Shown: positions 9,027-17,149, counted from the first letter of the stretch. The stretch: 64,000 nt of DNA from Lentilactobacillus raoultii (GCF_900411375.1 NZ_LS423000.1:62001-126000); one strand, 5' to 3'. A program made the numbers and translations. Notes: generated by a model not told the origin, from the sequence alone.

Positions 9027-10386
9027 TGTCTTGTGCTCCTAATTTTTCTAGAAATCTTTTAAAGAAATTCTGGTCCTGATAAAAATTAACGTGTAGATAA
9101 CTGGCAAACGTTTGCCTGATTTGGTATCCACCCTGCCACCTATCAACAACCTTGCCATCTCTAACTTTTGTTAAGGACAAAACTGGCTGCAATTTATCAT
9201 CGTTTGGTAAAAAAATCGAATGATGAAATTCATGACCAACAATTCTAGTGTTGTGACTTCCTAATATCGTATCCCGAGTTGAGACTGCCGAACAATAACC
9301 GAACTTTTTTAATCTTGGCGTCATTTTACTGTCACCATCAAAGCAATTAACCATTGAATAGCGATGATGATCGGTTATCAATGCCTTTCCCAAGTACATA
9401 AGACCCCCGCATTCCGCATAAATTGATTTCTGAGATTTAGAAAATTTTTTAACCTCAGACTTCATTGCCAAATTTTTAGAAAGGGATTTGGCAAACTCTT
9501 CTGGATACCCGCCACCAATGTATAAAGCATCAACGTTTGGTAAGTGATCGTCGTGAATTGGACTAAAATAGCTGAGGGCGACTCCTGCTTCCTCAAGAAG
9601 TTTAAGGTTATCTTGGTAATAAAAATTAAAAGCATTATCTAAAGCGATTCCCAACTTTAGTCGAATATGTGGTACTTTAAAGTACACTTTTTTTGCAGGT
9701 TGATCTGTCACAGCTAACTTCATAATTGTTCCTAAATCTATATGTTCTTTAACTAATTCACCGATTTCAGAAATCTGCTGATCAACTTTTGGCAATTCAT
9801 CATCCGGCACGAGACCTAACTGTCTGGAAGGCAGTGAAATTTCCTTCTTGTAAGGTAGATATCCTAAAACCGGAAGATGTACATATCGGTCAATGGCACC
9901 CTTTATTAATTGGTAATGGCCAAGACTCATCACATTATTGATAATGACTCCTACAATTTCAACTTGTGAATCAAATTCAACCATCCCTTTAACAATTGCA
10001 GCAATAGACGTTGATGCAGATTTGCCATTTACCACCAAAATGACTGGCGTCTGAAGTTTCTTTGCGATACTTGATGTCGAATAAGCATCCTTATCTGTCC
10101 CTAATCCGTCATAAAGCCCCATTGCACCTTCAATAATCCCTAAGTCGATACGCTCAGTTTCTTTTGAAAAAAGATAGCGAAGCACCGAATCACTTGGAAC
10201 CAGAAAGCTGTCAATATTTCGGGACTTTCTGCCGGTAATTCTAGAGTGAAACTTTGTATCAACATAATCAGGCCCAACCTTGTAAGGCTGAATGTTAACC
10301 TGTTTACTAAGTGCCGACAGAATTCCCAATGTCACGGTGGTTTTACCGGAACCACTAGTTACACCAGCAATCAAAATTTTCTTCAT
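9013..10386 (-). CDS. cbiA: Cobyrinic acid a,c-diamide synthase CbiA
   Basis: 457 residues in two parts. The N-terminal half is a dethiobiotin-synthetase-like ATPase with the P-loop GVTSGSGKTTVTLG, followed by KVGPDYVDTKFH and EGAMGLYDG. The C-terminal half is a class I glutamine amidotransferase with ALYIGGGYPEEFA and the nucleophile region SIYAECGGLMYLG, where the cysteine sits. It amidates the a and c side chains of cobyrinate using glutamine and ATP. It lies one base after the cobD stop. Confidence 0.95.
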   Translation of the reverse strand: MKKILIAGVTSGSGKTTVTLGILSALSKQVNIQPYKVGPDYVDTKFHSRITGRKSRNIDSFLVPSDSVLRYLFSKETERIDLGIIEGAMGLYDGLGTDKDAYSTSSIAKKLQTPVILVVNGKSASTSIAAIVKGMVEFDSQVEIVGVIINNVMSLGHYQLIKGAIDRYVHLPVLGYLPYKKEISLPSRQLGLVPDDELPKVDQQISEIGELVKEHIDLGTIMKLAVTDQPAKKVYFKVPHIRLKLGIALDNAFNFYYQDNLKLLEEAGVALSYFSPIHDDHLPNVDALYIGGGYPEEFAKSLSKNLAMKSEVKKFSKSQKSIYAECGGLMYLGKALITDHHRYSMVNCFDGDSKMTPRLKKFGYCSAVSTRDTILGSHNTRIVGHEFHHSIFLPNDDKLQPVLSLTKVRDGKVVDRWQGGYQIRQTFASYLHVNFYQDQNFFKRFLEKLGAQDNATD

Positions 10387-10387
10387 T

Positions 10388-11485
10388 TCAACTGCCTTCT
10401 TTCAATAAAAAAGATGTTTCAAGTTGACGAAGGGCATCAATAAGCCGAACATTTTCACTATGCGTTCTAACCGCCACCCGATAGTAATTCTCATCTAAGC
10501 CATAATAGTCAGAACAATCGCGAATCATAATTCCAAAGGACCACAATTTTTCTCGAAGCTTGGGTAATCGGCTCTTAAACAAATAATAGTTAACTTCGGA
10601 GGGATAAACAGTCAATAATGAAAGCGTTTTTAACTCTTGATATAGATAAGTCTTTTCCTGGTCTAGCCATTCATACGTGTTCTTAATATAATGGTTTGCT
10701 TCATACATATGCTCTCCAAAAGCTTGAGCCAAAGTATTAACCGACCACGGTTCAGATTGCTCTGACAACTTTTCCTTAAGTTGTAAATTTTTAGTAATTG
10801 CAAACCCCAATCTTAACCCGGGGATTGCAAAAAATTTTGTAGCCGAGCGAATAATGATGACCGGATCTTTATCTGAAAGATGCCCAACATAACTCAAGTT
10901 ATCCTGTTGAACAAAATCCATAAATGCTTCATCTAAAATCAACCAAATGTCATTCTGTCTGCAATACCTCACTAACTTCTTAACCGGCTCAGGCGGCAAT
11001 ACTTGACCAGTCGGATTATTAGGATTACAAAGACAAATTAAATCAATTTTTGGATGCTTTTTTAAATAAAGTAATAAATGGTCTATCTTGATCTGAAAGT
11101 TATCTTGATTAGTTAATAAATATCTGGCAACTTGTGCACCAGCACGCTTGAGGGAGCGTTCATATTCTCCAAAAGTTGGTGCTAAAACTAACGCAACTTG
11201 GGATTTTAATGCGGATGCAGTATCAAAAATCATTTGAACTGCACCATTTCCTACAAAAATGTCGGTATCATTTACACTAAAGTGAGTGCTAATGGAATGT
11301 TTTAATTTAGGGTACTGAGGATTAGGATAATAAATAATATCTTTAAGCGCCTCTACTAAATAATTTCGTAATTTATCATCCAACCCTAAAGGATTAATAT
11401 TGGCACTAAAATCAATTAGTTTTCTTGAATCAACACCTGTTAGTTGAGAAACGGCTTCCCGATTTCCGCCATGAATAATTTTCAT
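10388..11485 (-). CDS. cobD: L-threonine-O-3-phosphate decarboxylase CobD
   Basis: 365 residues, a PLP-dependent aminotransferase class I/II fold. It starts MKIIHGGNREAV and has DFSANINPLGL, the CNPNNPTGQ motif, LILDEAFMDF and the lysine site IRSATKFFAIPGLRLGFA. These separate CobD from HisC-type paralogues by the N-terminal HGG and by context, directly upstream of cbiA and cbiB. It makes (R)-1-amino-2-propanol phosphate for the nucleotide loop. No PduX (threonine kinase) is seen here, so threonine phosphate must come from elsewhere. Confidence 0.92.
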   Translation of the reverse strand: MKIIHGGNREAVSQLTGVDSRKLIDFSANINPLGLDDKLRNYLVEALKDIIYYPNPQYPKLKHSISTHFSVNDTDIFVGNGAVQMIFDTASALKSQVALVLAPTFGEYERSLKRAGAQVARYLLTNQDNFQIKIDHLLLYLKKHPKIDLICLCNPNNPTGQVLPPEPVKKLVRYCRQNDIWLILDEAFMDFVQQDNLSYVGHLSDKDPVIIIRSATKFFAIPGLRLGFAITKNLQLKEKLSEQSEPWSVNTLAQAFGEHMYEANHYIKNTYEWLDQEKTYLYQELKTLSLLTVYPSEVNYYLFKSRLPKLREKLWSFGIMIRDCSDYYGLDENYYRVAVRTHSENVRLIDALRQLETSFLLKEGS

Positions 11486-11487
11486 CT

Positions 11488-11997
11488 TTAGTGACCTCTC
11501 AAATATGACTCTGATTTGATTGCCCTCGGCAAAAAAGCATAGACTCCTTCACACACAATAATATTTAAGATTGTTGCAATCGTTAAAGGAACAAAAAAAG
11601 CTAAAATTGCTGCCTTCATCAAGGGATATAAAAATAGCATTTCCAGAGGGACGTTAATGGCATAGCCAACAATATCGGAAATAATCACAGTTCCCCAACG
11701 ACTCGTGCCGAACTTTAGTCTAATCCATCCAAAAACTGCCATACAGATTCCCATAAAGAAGCCGATAATTAAATGAATGGGTAGAGTCAGTGGGAATCCT
11801 GCCAAAGCTGCAGAAACCATATGTCCAAAGAAACCTAAAAAAGCACCATATAATGGTCCAAGCATGACCGCTCCTAAAAATGCCGGTGCTGAATCAAACG
11901 CAACAGATCCCATAATTTTAATATTTGCTCCTACAACACAAAGAGCTAAGAAGATTGACGCTAATGTCAGTCTTTTTAATTTAATTGAATTAATCAA
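11488..11997 (-). CDS. ECF transporter S component, CblT-like (possible alpha-ribazole uptake)
   Basis: About 169 residues, nearly all in five or six hydrophobic helices, with GSVAFDSAPAFLGAVMLGP, FGHMVSAALAGFPLTLP and HLIIGFFMGICM. This is the pattern of small ECF substrate-binding subunits that share an energizing module encoded elsewhere. The GSVAxDSAP motif and the position ahead of cobD resemble CblT, the alpha-ribazole transporter subunit described in Listeria and Geobacillus; that substrate is inference. The TTG at 11997 was chosen because GGAGGG lies seven bases upstream. The GTG at 12021 precedes that ribosome site and is unlikely. Confidence 0.7.
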   Translation of the reverse strand: MINSIKLKRLTLASIFLALCVVGANIKIMGSVAFDSAPAFLGAVMLGPLYGAFLGFFGHMVSAALAGFPLTLPIHLIIGFFMGICMAVFGWIRLKFGTSRWGTVIISDIVGYAINVPLEMLFLYPLMKAAILAFFVPLTIATILNIIVCEGVYAFLPRAIKSESYLRGH

Positions 11998-12421
11998 AAA
12001 TTTTCCCTCCGTTCTCTTCACAACTGCTTATTCTCATCATGAGCAAGCTTATCGCAAAATCCAGAGTGGTTACAATAGTTTGTGAATCATTAGACAATTT
12101 TATTGATAAAAAATCCTAAAAACACAATATAGTAACGATTTAGTTTATATTTTCATTTTTAAGCCTTGTTAAATCAATTCGAAGCCATTCTTTATTCGGT
12201 TTATAAATTATTTATACAGTAAATTGCAATTCCTATTAAAAATATTTATTTGAATTTATCATATTTTGTGCTTAATTTAGATGAAATAGCAAAATTTTGT
12301 GATCTTGAATTAAAAATACCACACCATCGATTTCTTCTCAATTTCGTAAAGAAATGTTTAGTAAAAACGGGTACAATAAAACCTATCGAGAACTTTTAAT
12401 TTAAACTGAGGAGGCAGCTAA
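11998..12421. promoter_or_regulatory. Divergent intergenic region between cob operon and adenosyltransferase gene
   Basis: About 420 AT-rich bases with no gene. It must hold the cob operon promoter and the promoter of the plus-strand adenosyltransferase gene. A TACAAT at 12372-12377 could be the -10 of the latter; no good -35 precedes it. Two copies of ATTTTGTG start at 12263 and 12294, 31 bases apart. I looked for the conserved B12-box core of a cobalamin riboswitch on both strands and did not find it. Confidence 0.45.
12080..12097. promoter_or_regulatory. Rex-like operator candidate upstream of the cob operon
   Basis: The 18 bases TTGTGAATCATTAGACAA match the TTGTGAA-N4-TTCACAA pattern of the NADH-sensing repressor Rex at all 7 left-arm positions and 5 of 7 right-arm positions. 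It lies about 85 bases upstream of the first cob-operon gene. Redox control would make sense for a pathway serving NADH-consuming diol reduction. One imperfect copy in AT-rich DNA is weak evidence. Confidence 0.3.
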
Positions 12422-12985
12422 GTGAATATCTATACCAAAACTGGCGATAAAGGGAAAACTCGAATTATTGGGAAAAAGGTTCTAGCTAAGGACGATGATC
12501 GAATTGAAGCGTATGGATCAGTTGACGAACTAAATTCTGATGTTGGATTGGCAATCTCATTATTGGGAGAGAAAACCAATTCTCTACATGATGAATTAGA
12601 AGAGATTCAGCAATTGCTTTTCGATGCCGGGCATGACTTAGCAATGCTTGCAGATGATCAAAATCATCCATTTATTTTTGATCCTGCTTCGATTACATGG
12701 CTCGAGAAAAAAATCGACCAGTACATGAAAGTTGTCCCGCCAATTAAAAAATTTATTCTCCCTGGAGGTACCCGTCTAGCCTCAACACTTCACATTGCAA
12801 GAACAGTTACTAGACGAGTCGAACGTCGGATTGTAGCATTACAGTCTCACTCAAAAATAAATCCAGATGTTTTAGTTTTTATTAATCGATTATCCGATTA
12901 CTTCTTCGCCTGCGCTCGATACGCTAATTTTTTGGATCATCAAAGTGACGTGGTATATCGAAACAGTCACACAATTTTTAGATGA
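12422..12985 (+). CDS. PduO-type cob(I)alamin adenosyltransferase (second copy)
   Basis: 187 residues. The N terminus YTKTGDKGKTRIIG binds ATP, RIEAYGSVDELNSDVG is the family core, HIARTVTRRVERRI carries the conserved arginine and glutamate, and FINRLSDYFFACARY is the C-terminal signature. It transfers the adenosyl group of ATP to cob(I)alamin. It starts with GTG, seven bases after GAGGAGG. It is a paralogue of the adenosyltransferase inside the pdu operon and has its own promoter region, facing away from the cob operon, so it may serve de novo synthesis or salvage rather than the microcompartment. Confidence 0.93.
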   Translation: MNIYTKTGDKGKTRIIGKKVLAKDDDRIEAYGSVDELNSDVGLAISLLGEKTNSLHDELEEIQQLLFDAGHDLAMLADDQNHPFIFDPASITWLEKKIDQYMKVVPPIKKFILPGGTRLASTLHIARTVTRRVERRIVALQSHSKINPDVLVFINRLSDYFFACARYANFLDHQSDVVYRNSHTIFR

Positions 12986-13010
12986 TCCAGGACCTTGACA
13001 ATTCAAATGA

Positions 13011-13064
13011 AAAAGCGCCAATTTGTAAATTATGAAGCTAGATTTACTAATTGACGTTTTTTAT
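13011..13064. terminator. Bidirectional terminator between adenosyltransferase and Ni/Co permease
   Basis: An inverted repeat pairs 13015-13030 with 13042-13057 around an 11-base loop, flanked by an A run on the left and a T run on the right. It can stop the two converging transcripts. Confidence 0.7.
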
Positions 13065-13105
13065 TTGAAAAGTAATGAATTAAAGAGGCCAAATCACCCT
13101 TTTAA

Positions 13106-14239
13106 CTACTGCCTGTCTTTTAACCTTTTATCCTTATCGTTTAAGTTGAATGCATACCAGCAAATAAGGGCAATTGTCCAAGTCAAGATAAATAAACCAA
13201 CTAGTAGCATTCCCAAAACATTAAAATTAAGTGCTTGAGCCCATCTCACAACTGTTGCATGCCAATGCAATTCAGTACCCAGTGCTTGGAGAACATCTAC
13301 AATTCCAACAAAAAAAGCAGCCGTAACAGATAAACCGGTTAAAGCCAAATTATAATAAACCTTTCGGAACGGGGACGAGAAGACCCAGCTATATGCTGTG
13401 CTCATAAATAAACCATCACTTGTATCCATTAAACACATTCCTGCTGTAAATAAAATCGGAAATGAAAGAACAGCAAACCACGGCACGCCCTTACTTGTTG
13501 CAACTGCTGAAGTTGCTAAAACAGCAATTTGAGTCGCCGTGTCAAATCCCAAGCCAAATAAAAAGCCAACACAAACGACTTGCCAATTGTGATTTATCAA
13601 ATTCAGGCTTCTTTTAAAAAATCTAAAGATTTTAGAATCAGTTGATTGATCGGTTTCTGAAAAATCACCCTTATTTATTGCCCTAAAAGATTGCCAAATA
13701 CTGATTAAAATTAGCAAATTAATTAATCCGAGCAGCAACAGCATTAATCCGGCAAACAAAGTTCCAAAAATGCCACCCAAGTCTTGAAGCTTTGGTAATT
13801 GATTCTTTGACCATTCAACAAAGGAGACGGTGATAATTGCCATTATGAAAACCACTAGTGAATGCCCAAAAGAAAAATAAAAACCGATACCATGTGTATT
13901 TTTACCATCGTTTACCAACTTTCGAGTCATATTATCAATTGCAGTAATATGATCTACATCAAAAGCATGTTGTAACCCAAATGTAAAAGATAAAAATGCC
14001 ATTGCCAATAATGATGGGTAACGTGTCAAATAAGACAAAACCAACGTCCAACCAATAATTAATAAGATAATAATGTAACTGCCAAATTTAAAAATGTCAG
14101 GTTGAAGCGCATAATGATGCTGCAGATCAGTTTCCAAAAGAATTGCCTCCATTTTTTCAACCATAAATTTGTAAGAATCGTGCACCGATCCAACGTCGAT
14201 ATGATTACCTGATAAATTCACCGTAAAAAGCATTTTCAT
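13106..14239 (-). CDS. Nickel/cobalt permease of the NiCoT (HoxN/NixA) family
   Basis: 377 residues as an open frame, with about eight membrane spans from residue 52 on. GLQHAFDVDHITAIDN near residue 90 is the HX4DH metal signature of NiCoT permeases, and FGLGFDTATQIAVLA and GMCLMDTSDGLFM are the other two conserved family motifs. It should import Co2+ (or Ni2+); the location between the cob and pdu operons argues for cobalt. The start is uncertain: the ATG at 14239 has a poor ribosome site, whereas GGAGG at codons 30-32 stands eight bases before a TTG (14137) that would give 343 residues, closer to the family length. Confidence 0.9.
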   Translation of the reverse strand: MKMLFTVNLSGNHIDVGSVHDSYKFMVEKMEAILLETDLQHHYALQPDIFKFGSYIIILLIIGWTLVLSYLTRYPSLLAMAFLSFTFGLQHAFDVDHITAIDNMTRKLVNDGKNTHGIGFYFSFGHSLVVFIMAIITVSFVEWSKNQLPKLQDLGGIFGTLFAGLMLLLLGLINLLILISIWQSFRAINKGDFSETDQSTDSKIFRFFKRSLNLINHNWQVVCVGFLFGLGFDTATQIAVLATSAVATSKGVPWFAVLSFPILFTAGMCLMDTSDGLFMSTAYSWVFSSPFRKVYYNLALTGLSVTAAFFVGIVDVLQALGTELHWHATVVRWAQALNFNVLGMLLVGLFILTWTIALICWYAFNLNDKDKRLKDRQ

Positions 14240-14536
14240 TAATCTTTTCTAGCCACCATTTGTTCGAACGATGAAATAGTACCACGATACATTGTGATTA
14301 TATTATCATGATGATAGCAGCTTAACTGAACAGTATCATTAGGTTCTTTGCCATTCATTTAGCAAATAGAATTATCTTGTCAATTTAAAAACAGTGTTTC
14401 AAAAATCTTTGACCTATATAGTATGGATTAAAAATTGACACATCCAAATTGGTTTAGAACTTAGATGTGCCATTCATTTATTATTTTTCATTTATCTATC
14501 TCGACTCAGGTTAATCAAAAGTAACCTTTTGGGGCC
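14240..14536. promoter_or_regulatory. Ni/Co permease promoter region and end of pdu operon
   Basis: Roughly 300 bases without a gene. A minus-strand TATAAT at 14297-14302 with TTAAGC 17 bases upstream is a likely permease promoter. GATAC at 14286 and GTATC at 14332 form an inverted pair around it, possibly a metal-regulator site, but this is speculative. The far end holds the pdu operon terminator. Confidence 0.4.
14430..14471 (-). terminator. Terminator of the pdu operon
   Basis: On the minus strand a 14-base stem (14458-14471 with 14437-14450, including G-T pairs) around a 7-base loop is followed by AATTTTTAA. It lies about 65 bases after the eutJ stop and closes the 16-kb pdu transcription unit. 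Confidence 0.75.
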
Positions 14537-15385
14537 TTAATCATGATCGTACATTGCAATTCCTAAAGGAGTTACAAACTGAGGGAAATCCGGCTTTTCG
14601 GCTGAAATCCCTAATACTTTACTAAAAGTTTCAATAAATTCTTCAAAATTAATTGCGCCACCGACGACTACAACTGGTTTTTGAATTTTTGAAGCAGTCA
14701 TTTTTTGGGTAATTATGGCCATTTTTTCAACGACTGGTCTGATCGTTGAAAAGACTTCTTTTTCTTTCGATTTATCCCGCTTCCATTTTTCGGCAGTCTT
14801 TGAATCAATATGATTATGACCAGCAAGAACCAATGTCATATGAAAACCGCCGGTTGCTTCATCCAAAGAATCGATTAATTGGCCATTTTTAAAAATACTA
14901 ATCCCAGTCGTACCACCACCAATATCTACAACCGTGCCTGTTTTAATACCTAAAAATCTTGCGGCTGCAGTCGGTTCATCAACCACTCTACGACAAACAA
15001 ATCCTGCCGACTCAATCACATTTGCAACGATTTTCGCACTTCCTTCACCTGTTCCTGGTGGAATAGCACCGCAAGCAGTCTCTAGAGTCACTCCCAATAC
15101 CGACTCAGCATCTTCTTTTAAGCGTGTCAGAATATTGACTGATTCCATAAAATTGACAACAATGCCGTCACGAACAGCGGTATCATATTCAAATGAGCCA
15201 TATAAAATTTGGCTATTTTCGTCTAAAACCGTCATAACAATTGACGATGTTCCCAAATCAATTCCAACTTGAACTTTTTCAGAAGGAGATACCGCTCGTG
15301 TTGCAACATTCTTATTGACTATTTTTGCAAACTGAGTCAATTGCTTATTGACTTTTTTTAAACTTACCAAATCTTTTTGCTTCAT
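14537..15385 (-). CDS. eutJ: EutJ-type Hsp70-like chaperone of the microcompartment operon
   Basis: About 282 residues with an actin/Hsp70 ATPase fold: VGIDLGTSSIVMTVLD near residue 43 (phosphate 1), VDEPTAAARFLG, GTVVDIGGGTTGIS (phosphate 2) and VVVVGGAINFEEF (adenosine loop). EutJ family members have only the nucleotide-binding domain and no substrate lid, as here. Its role is unproven; assembly or quality control of microcompartment enzymes is the usual guess. The ATG at 15385 is eight bases after AAGGCGGTGA. It is the last gene of the pdu operon. Confidence 0.87.
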   Translation of the reverse strand: MKQKDLVSLKKVNKQLTQFAKIVNKNVATRAVSPSEKVQVGIDLGTSSIVMTVLDENSQILYGSFEYDTAVRDGIVVNFMESVNILTRLKEDAESVLGVTLETACGAIPPGTGEGSAKIVANVIESAGFVCRRVVDEPTAAARFLGIKTGTVVDIGGGTTGISIFKNGQLIDSLDEATGGFHMTLVLAGHNHIDSKTAEKWKRDKSKEKEVFSTIRPVVEKMAIITQKMTASKIQKPVVVVGGAINFEEFIETFSKVLGISAEKPDFPQFVTPLGIAMYDHD

Positions 15386-15436
15386 AATGATTATCACCGC
15401 CTTAATCGTCTCACTTTATTCAAAATGTTGATACCC

Positions 15437-16279
15437 TTAATTCTTGGCTAAATACTTACTAAAAAATGATTTAGCATATGGACACTTTGGGACAACTCTT
15501 AAGCCAAATAGTTGTCCCATCAAAATAAACTTTAAAACGAGTTGAGCTGCAATCCCCTGTCCACGATAATCTGAATTAACGGCAATATCAATAATTACCA
15601 GTTGCCGATTTTCAATGGAAAAGCTACCACTTCCAACTATTTTTTGTTGCCCATCAACAGCTTTTAATTCCTGTTGCCAAATCATAAATAATGGACTTGT
15701 CATTTTGGACACATCAAAACCAGCTGTTGAAGATTCTGAGTTCAATAAAACAAACTTCATTAAATTTTTTACAGCCTTAACGAGACTATTGGCAACTACC
15801 CTATTAGTCAGAAGTTGCTGATCATCAAGCATGGTTGATATGTGCCCTAAATATATTTCAGATGGTTGGATGACCTGTAAGCCGACAGACATGGCAACTT
15901 GCTTCAAATGTTGACTTGCGCCAAAACCACCTAAACTTCCAATAGAATCTGAGATAATGAGGGCGGGTTTACCTAACCATAAACTTCCTTTATTTGAACG
16001 AGAACCAACATCTAAAGCGTTTTTTAAACAACCAGGAATAGATCTGTTATATTCAGGGGTGACAAATAGAAAACCATCTACCAATTTTAATTGTTCCTTA
16101 AACTTCTCGCAGGCTTCGATTTGAATGCCTTCCAAGTCTTGATTAAATAGGGGCAATTTATCAATTTCAATAAACTCAGGAATAAATTCATTTTGAAACA
16201 TTAAAGCCATGTTTTTTGCTAATTGTTTCGAAAAGGATGCCTTGCGAAGACTTCCAACAATGATTCCAATCTTTTTCAA
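15437..16279 (-). CDS. NADPH-dependent FMN reductase fused to a GNAT-like acetyltransferase
   Basis: 280 residues in two domains. Residues 1-180 are a flavodoxin-like FMN reductase: KIGIIVGSLRKASFSKQLA, PLFNQDLE and TPEYNRSIPGCLKNALD (flavin loop). Residues 185-280 match the small CG-type acetyltransferase family: GSGSFSIENRQLVIIDIAV, the acetyl-CoA loop DYRGQGIAAQLV and VPKCPYAKSFFSKY. It starts with TTG after AGAGGTG. Inside a pdu operon it might supply reduced flavin for cob(II)alamin reduction, since no PduS is present; that is inference. The acetylation target is unknown. Confidence 0.82.
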   Translation of the reverse strand: MKKIGIIVGSLRKASFSKQLAKNMALMFQNEFIPEFIEIDKLPLFNQDLEGIQIEACEKFKEQLKLVDGFLFVTPEYNRSIPGCLKNALDVGSRSNKGSLWLGKPALIISDSIGSLGGFGASQHLKQVAMSVGLQVIQPSEIYLGHISTMLDDQQLLTNRVVANSLVKAVKNLMKFVLLNSESSTAGFDVSKMTSPLFMIWQQELKAVDGQQKIVGSGSFSIENRQLVIIDIAVNSDYRGQGIAAQLVLKFILMGQLFGLRVVPKCPYAKSFFSKYLAKN

Positions 16280-16300
16280 AAGAACACCTCTTTTTCACCA

Positions 16301-16344
16301 AAAGATTTCAAACTACGAAGATTCCTTGGTAGTTTGAAATCTTT
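16301..16344. terminator. Perfect 16-bp hairpin inside the pdu operon
   Basis: Bases 16301-16316 and 16329-16344 are an exact inverted repeat around a 12-base loop, between the phosphatase-like gene and the flavin reductase fusion. On the minus strand the stem ends in TCTTTTGG, so it can act as a partial terminator or as an RNA-stabilising or processing hairpin, lowering expression of the last two genes relative to the rest. Confidence 0.65.
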
Positions 16345-16357
16345 AATAACAAATCAT

Positions 16358-17149
16358 TTATTCCAAATAAATCTTTTTGAGTTGATAGATATCTCCTTCT
16401 GATAATCCCACAAAGTCTAACAAATAGGGTTTAATGCCCCCAAAGCCTAAATTGATAATTGTGATGGCTTGGTCGTAATAATCAGTGGAAACTGTCGAAA
16501 GAGAGATCACTGAATTGATGAAGTTCTTATTCATATGATGCTGTTTAGCAAGAGCTACCCGTTGCTTTACTCTGGGAATGCAGTATTGATTCGTCAATAA
16601 ATAATCAGATTTTATTTGGGTATCTAGAACCCCCAAAAGTCCAAGAAACAATACCGCACACATACCTGTCCTATCTTTCCCAGAAGAACAATGGAATAAA
16701 ATTGTTTTCTTTTCACCATTTTTGATCAATGCTTGAAAGAACTTTTTATAGGCTATTCGGGGTTGTTGATTTACAACCAGTCTTCTATACACGTAAAGCA
16801 TTCTCAAATAGCCACTTCGAGAGTTATCCGAATAAAACTTATTTAATTGTTGAATAGTTTCATGGCTTTCGGTTTCATCATCGTTAAATACTGGTAATTT
16901 AACATAATCCATCCCATTTGATATATTATCTGGTTCAGAATCAATTTCTGCCTCAGATCTCAAATCAATAACACAGTTGACACCGTAATCCTGAAGTTTG
17001 TACTGATCATCATCGGTTAACCTGGAAAGTTCCCCAGATCTAATCAATTTATGCCACTTTGTTCGGCTGCCATCAACGGCTTGATAACCACCTAGTTCTC
17101 GTACGTTAAGAGCACCGGATAAACTTATTTGTCGCACATTAATGACCAA
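16358..17149 (-). CDS. Tyrosine phosphatase-like protein
   Basis: 263 residues of the Y_phosphatase3 family. SGALNVRELGGYQ near the N terminus is the family opening, LIRSGELSRLTDDD follows, and LFHCSSGKDRTGMCAVLFL near residue 153 is the P-loop CX5R with catalytic cysteine and arginine. Such enzymes remove phosphate from tyrosine, serine or phosphoinositides; the substrate is unknown. The start is unclear: TTG 17149 is only two bases after GGGAGG, and the next usable codon is GTG 17137. It lies between pduU and the flavin reductase fusion, so it is probably co-expressed with the microcompartment. Confidence 0.85.
   Translation of the reverse strand: MVINVRQISLSGALNVRELGGYQAVDGSRTKWHKLIRSGELSRLTDDDQYKLQDYGVNCVIDLRSEAEIDSEPDNISNGMDYVKLPVFNDDETESHETIQQLNKFYSDNSRSGYLRMLYVYRRLVVNQQPRIAYKKFFQALIKNGEKKTILFHCSSGKDRTGMCAVLFLGLLGVLDTQIKSDYLLTNQYCIPRVKQRVALAKQHHMNKNFINSVISLSTVSTDYYDQAITIINLGFGGIKPYLLDFVGLSEGDIYQLKKIYLE

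Noticed and set aside
14286-14336. GATAC/GTATC inverted pair and ATTGTGATTATATTATCAT upstream of the Ni/Co permease as a NikR or PocR site
   Set aside because: The spacing does not fit the NikR palindrome, and the TTGTGAT word overlaps the -10, where an activator would not bind; similarity to the pduA motif may be due to AT richness.
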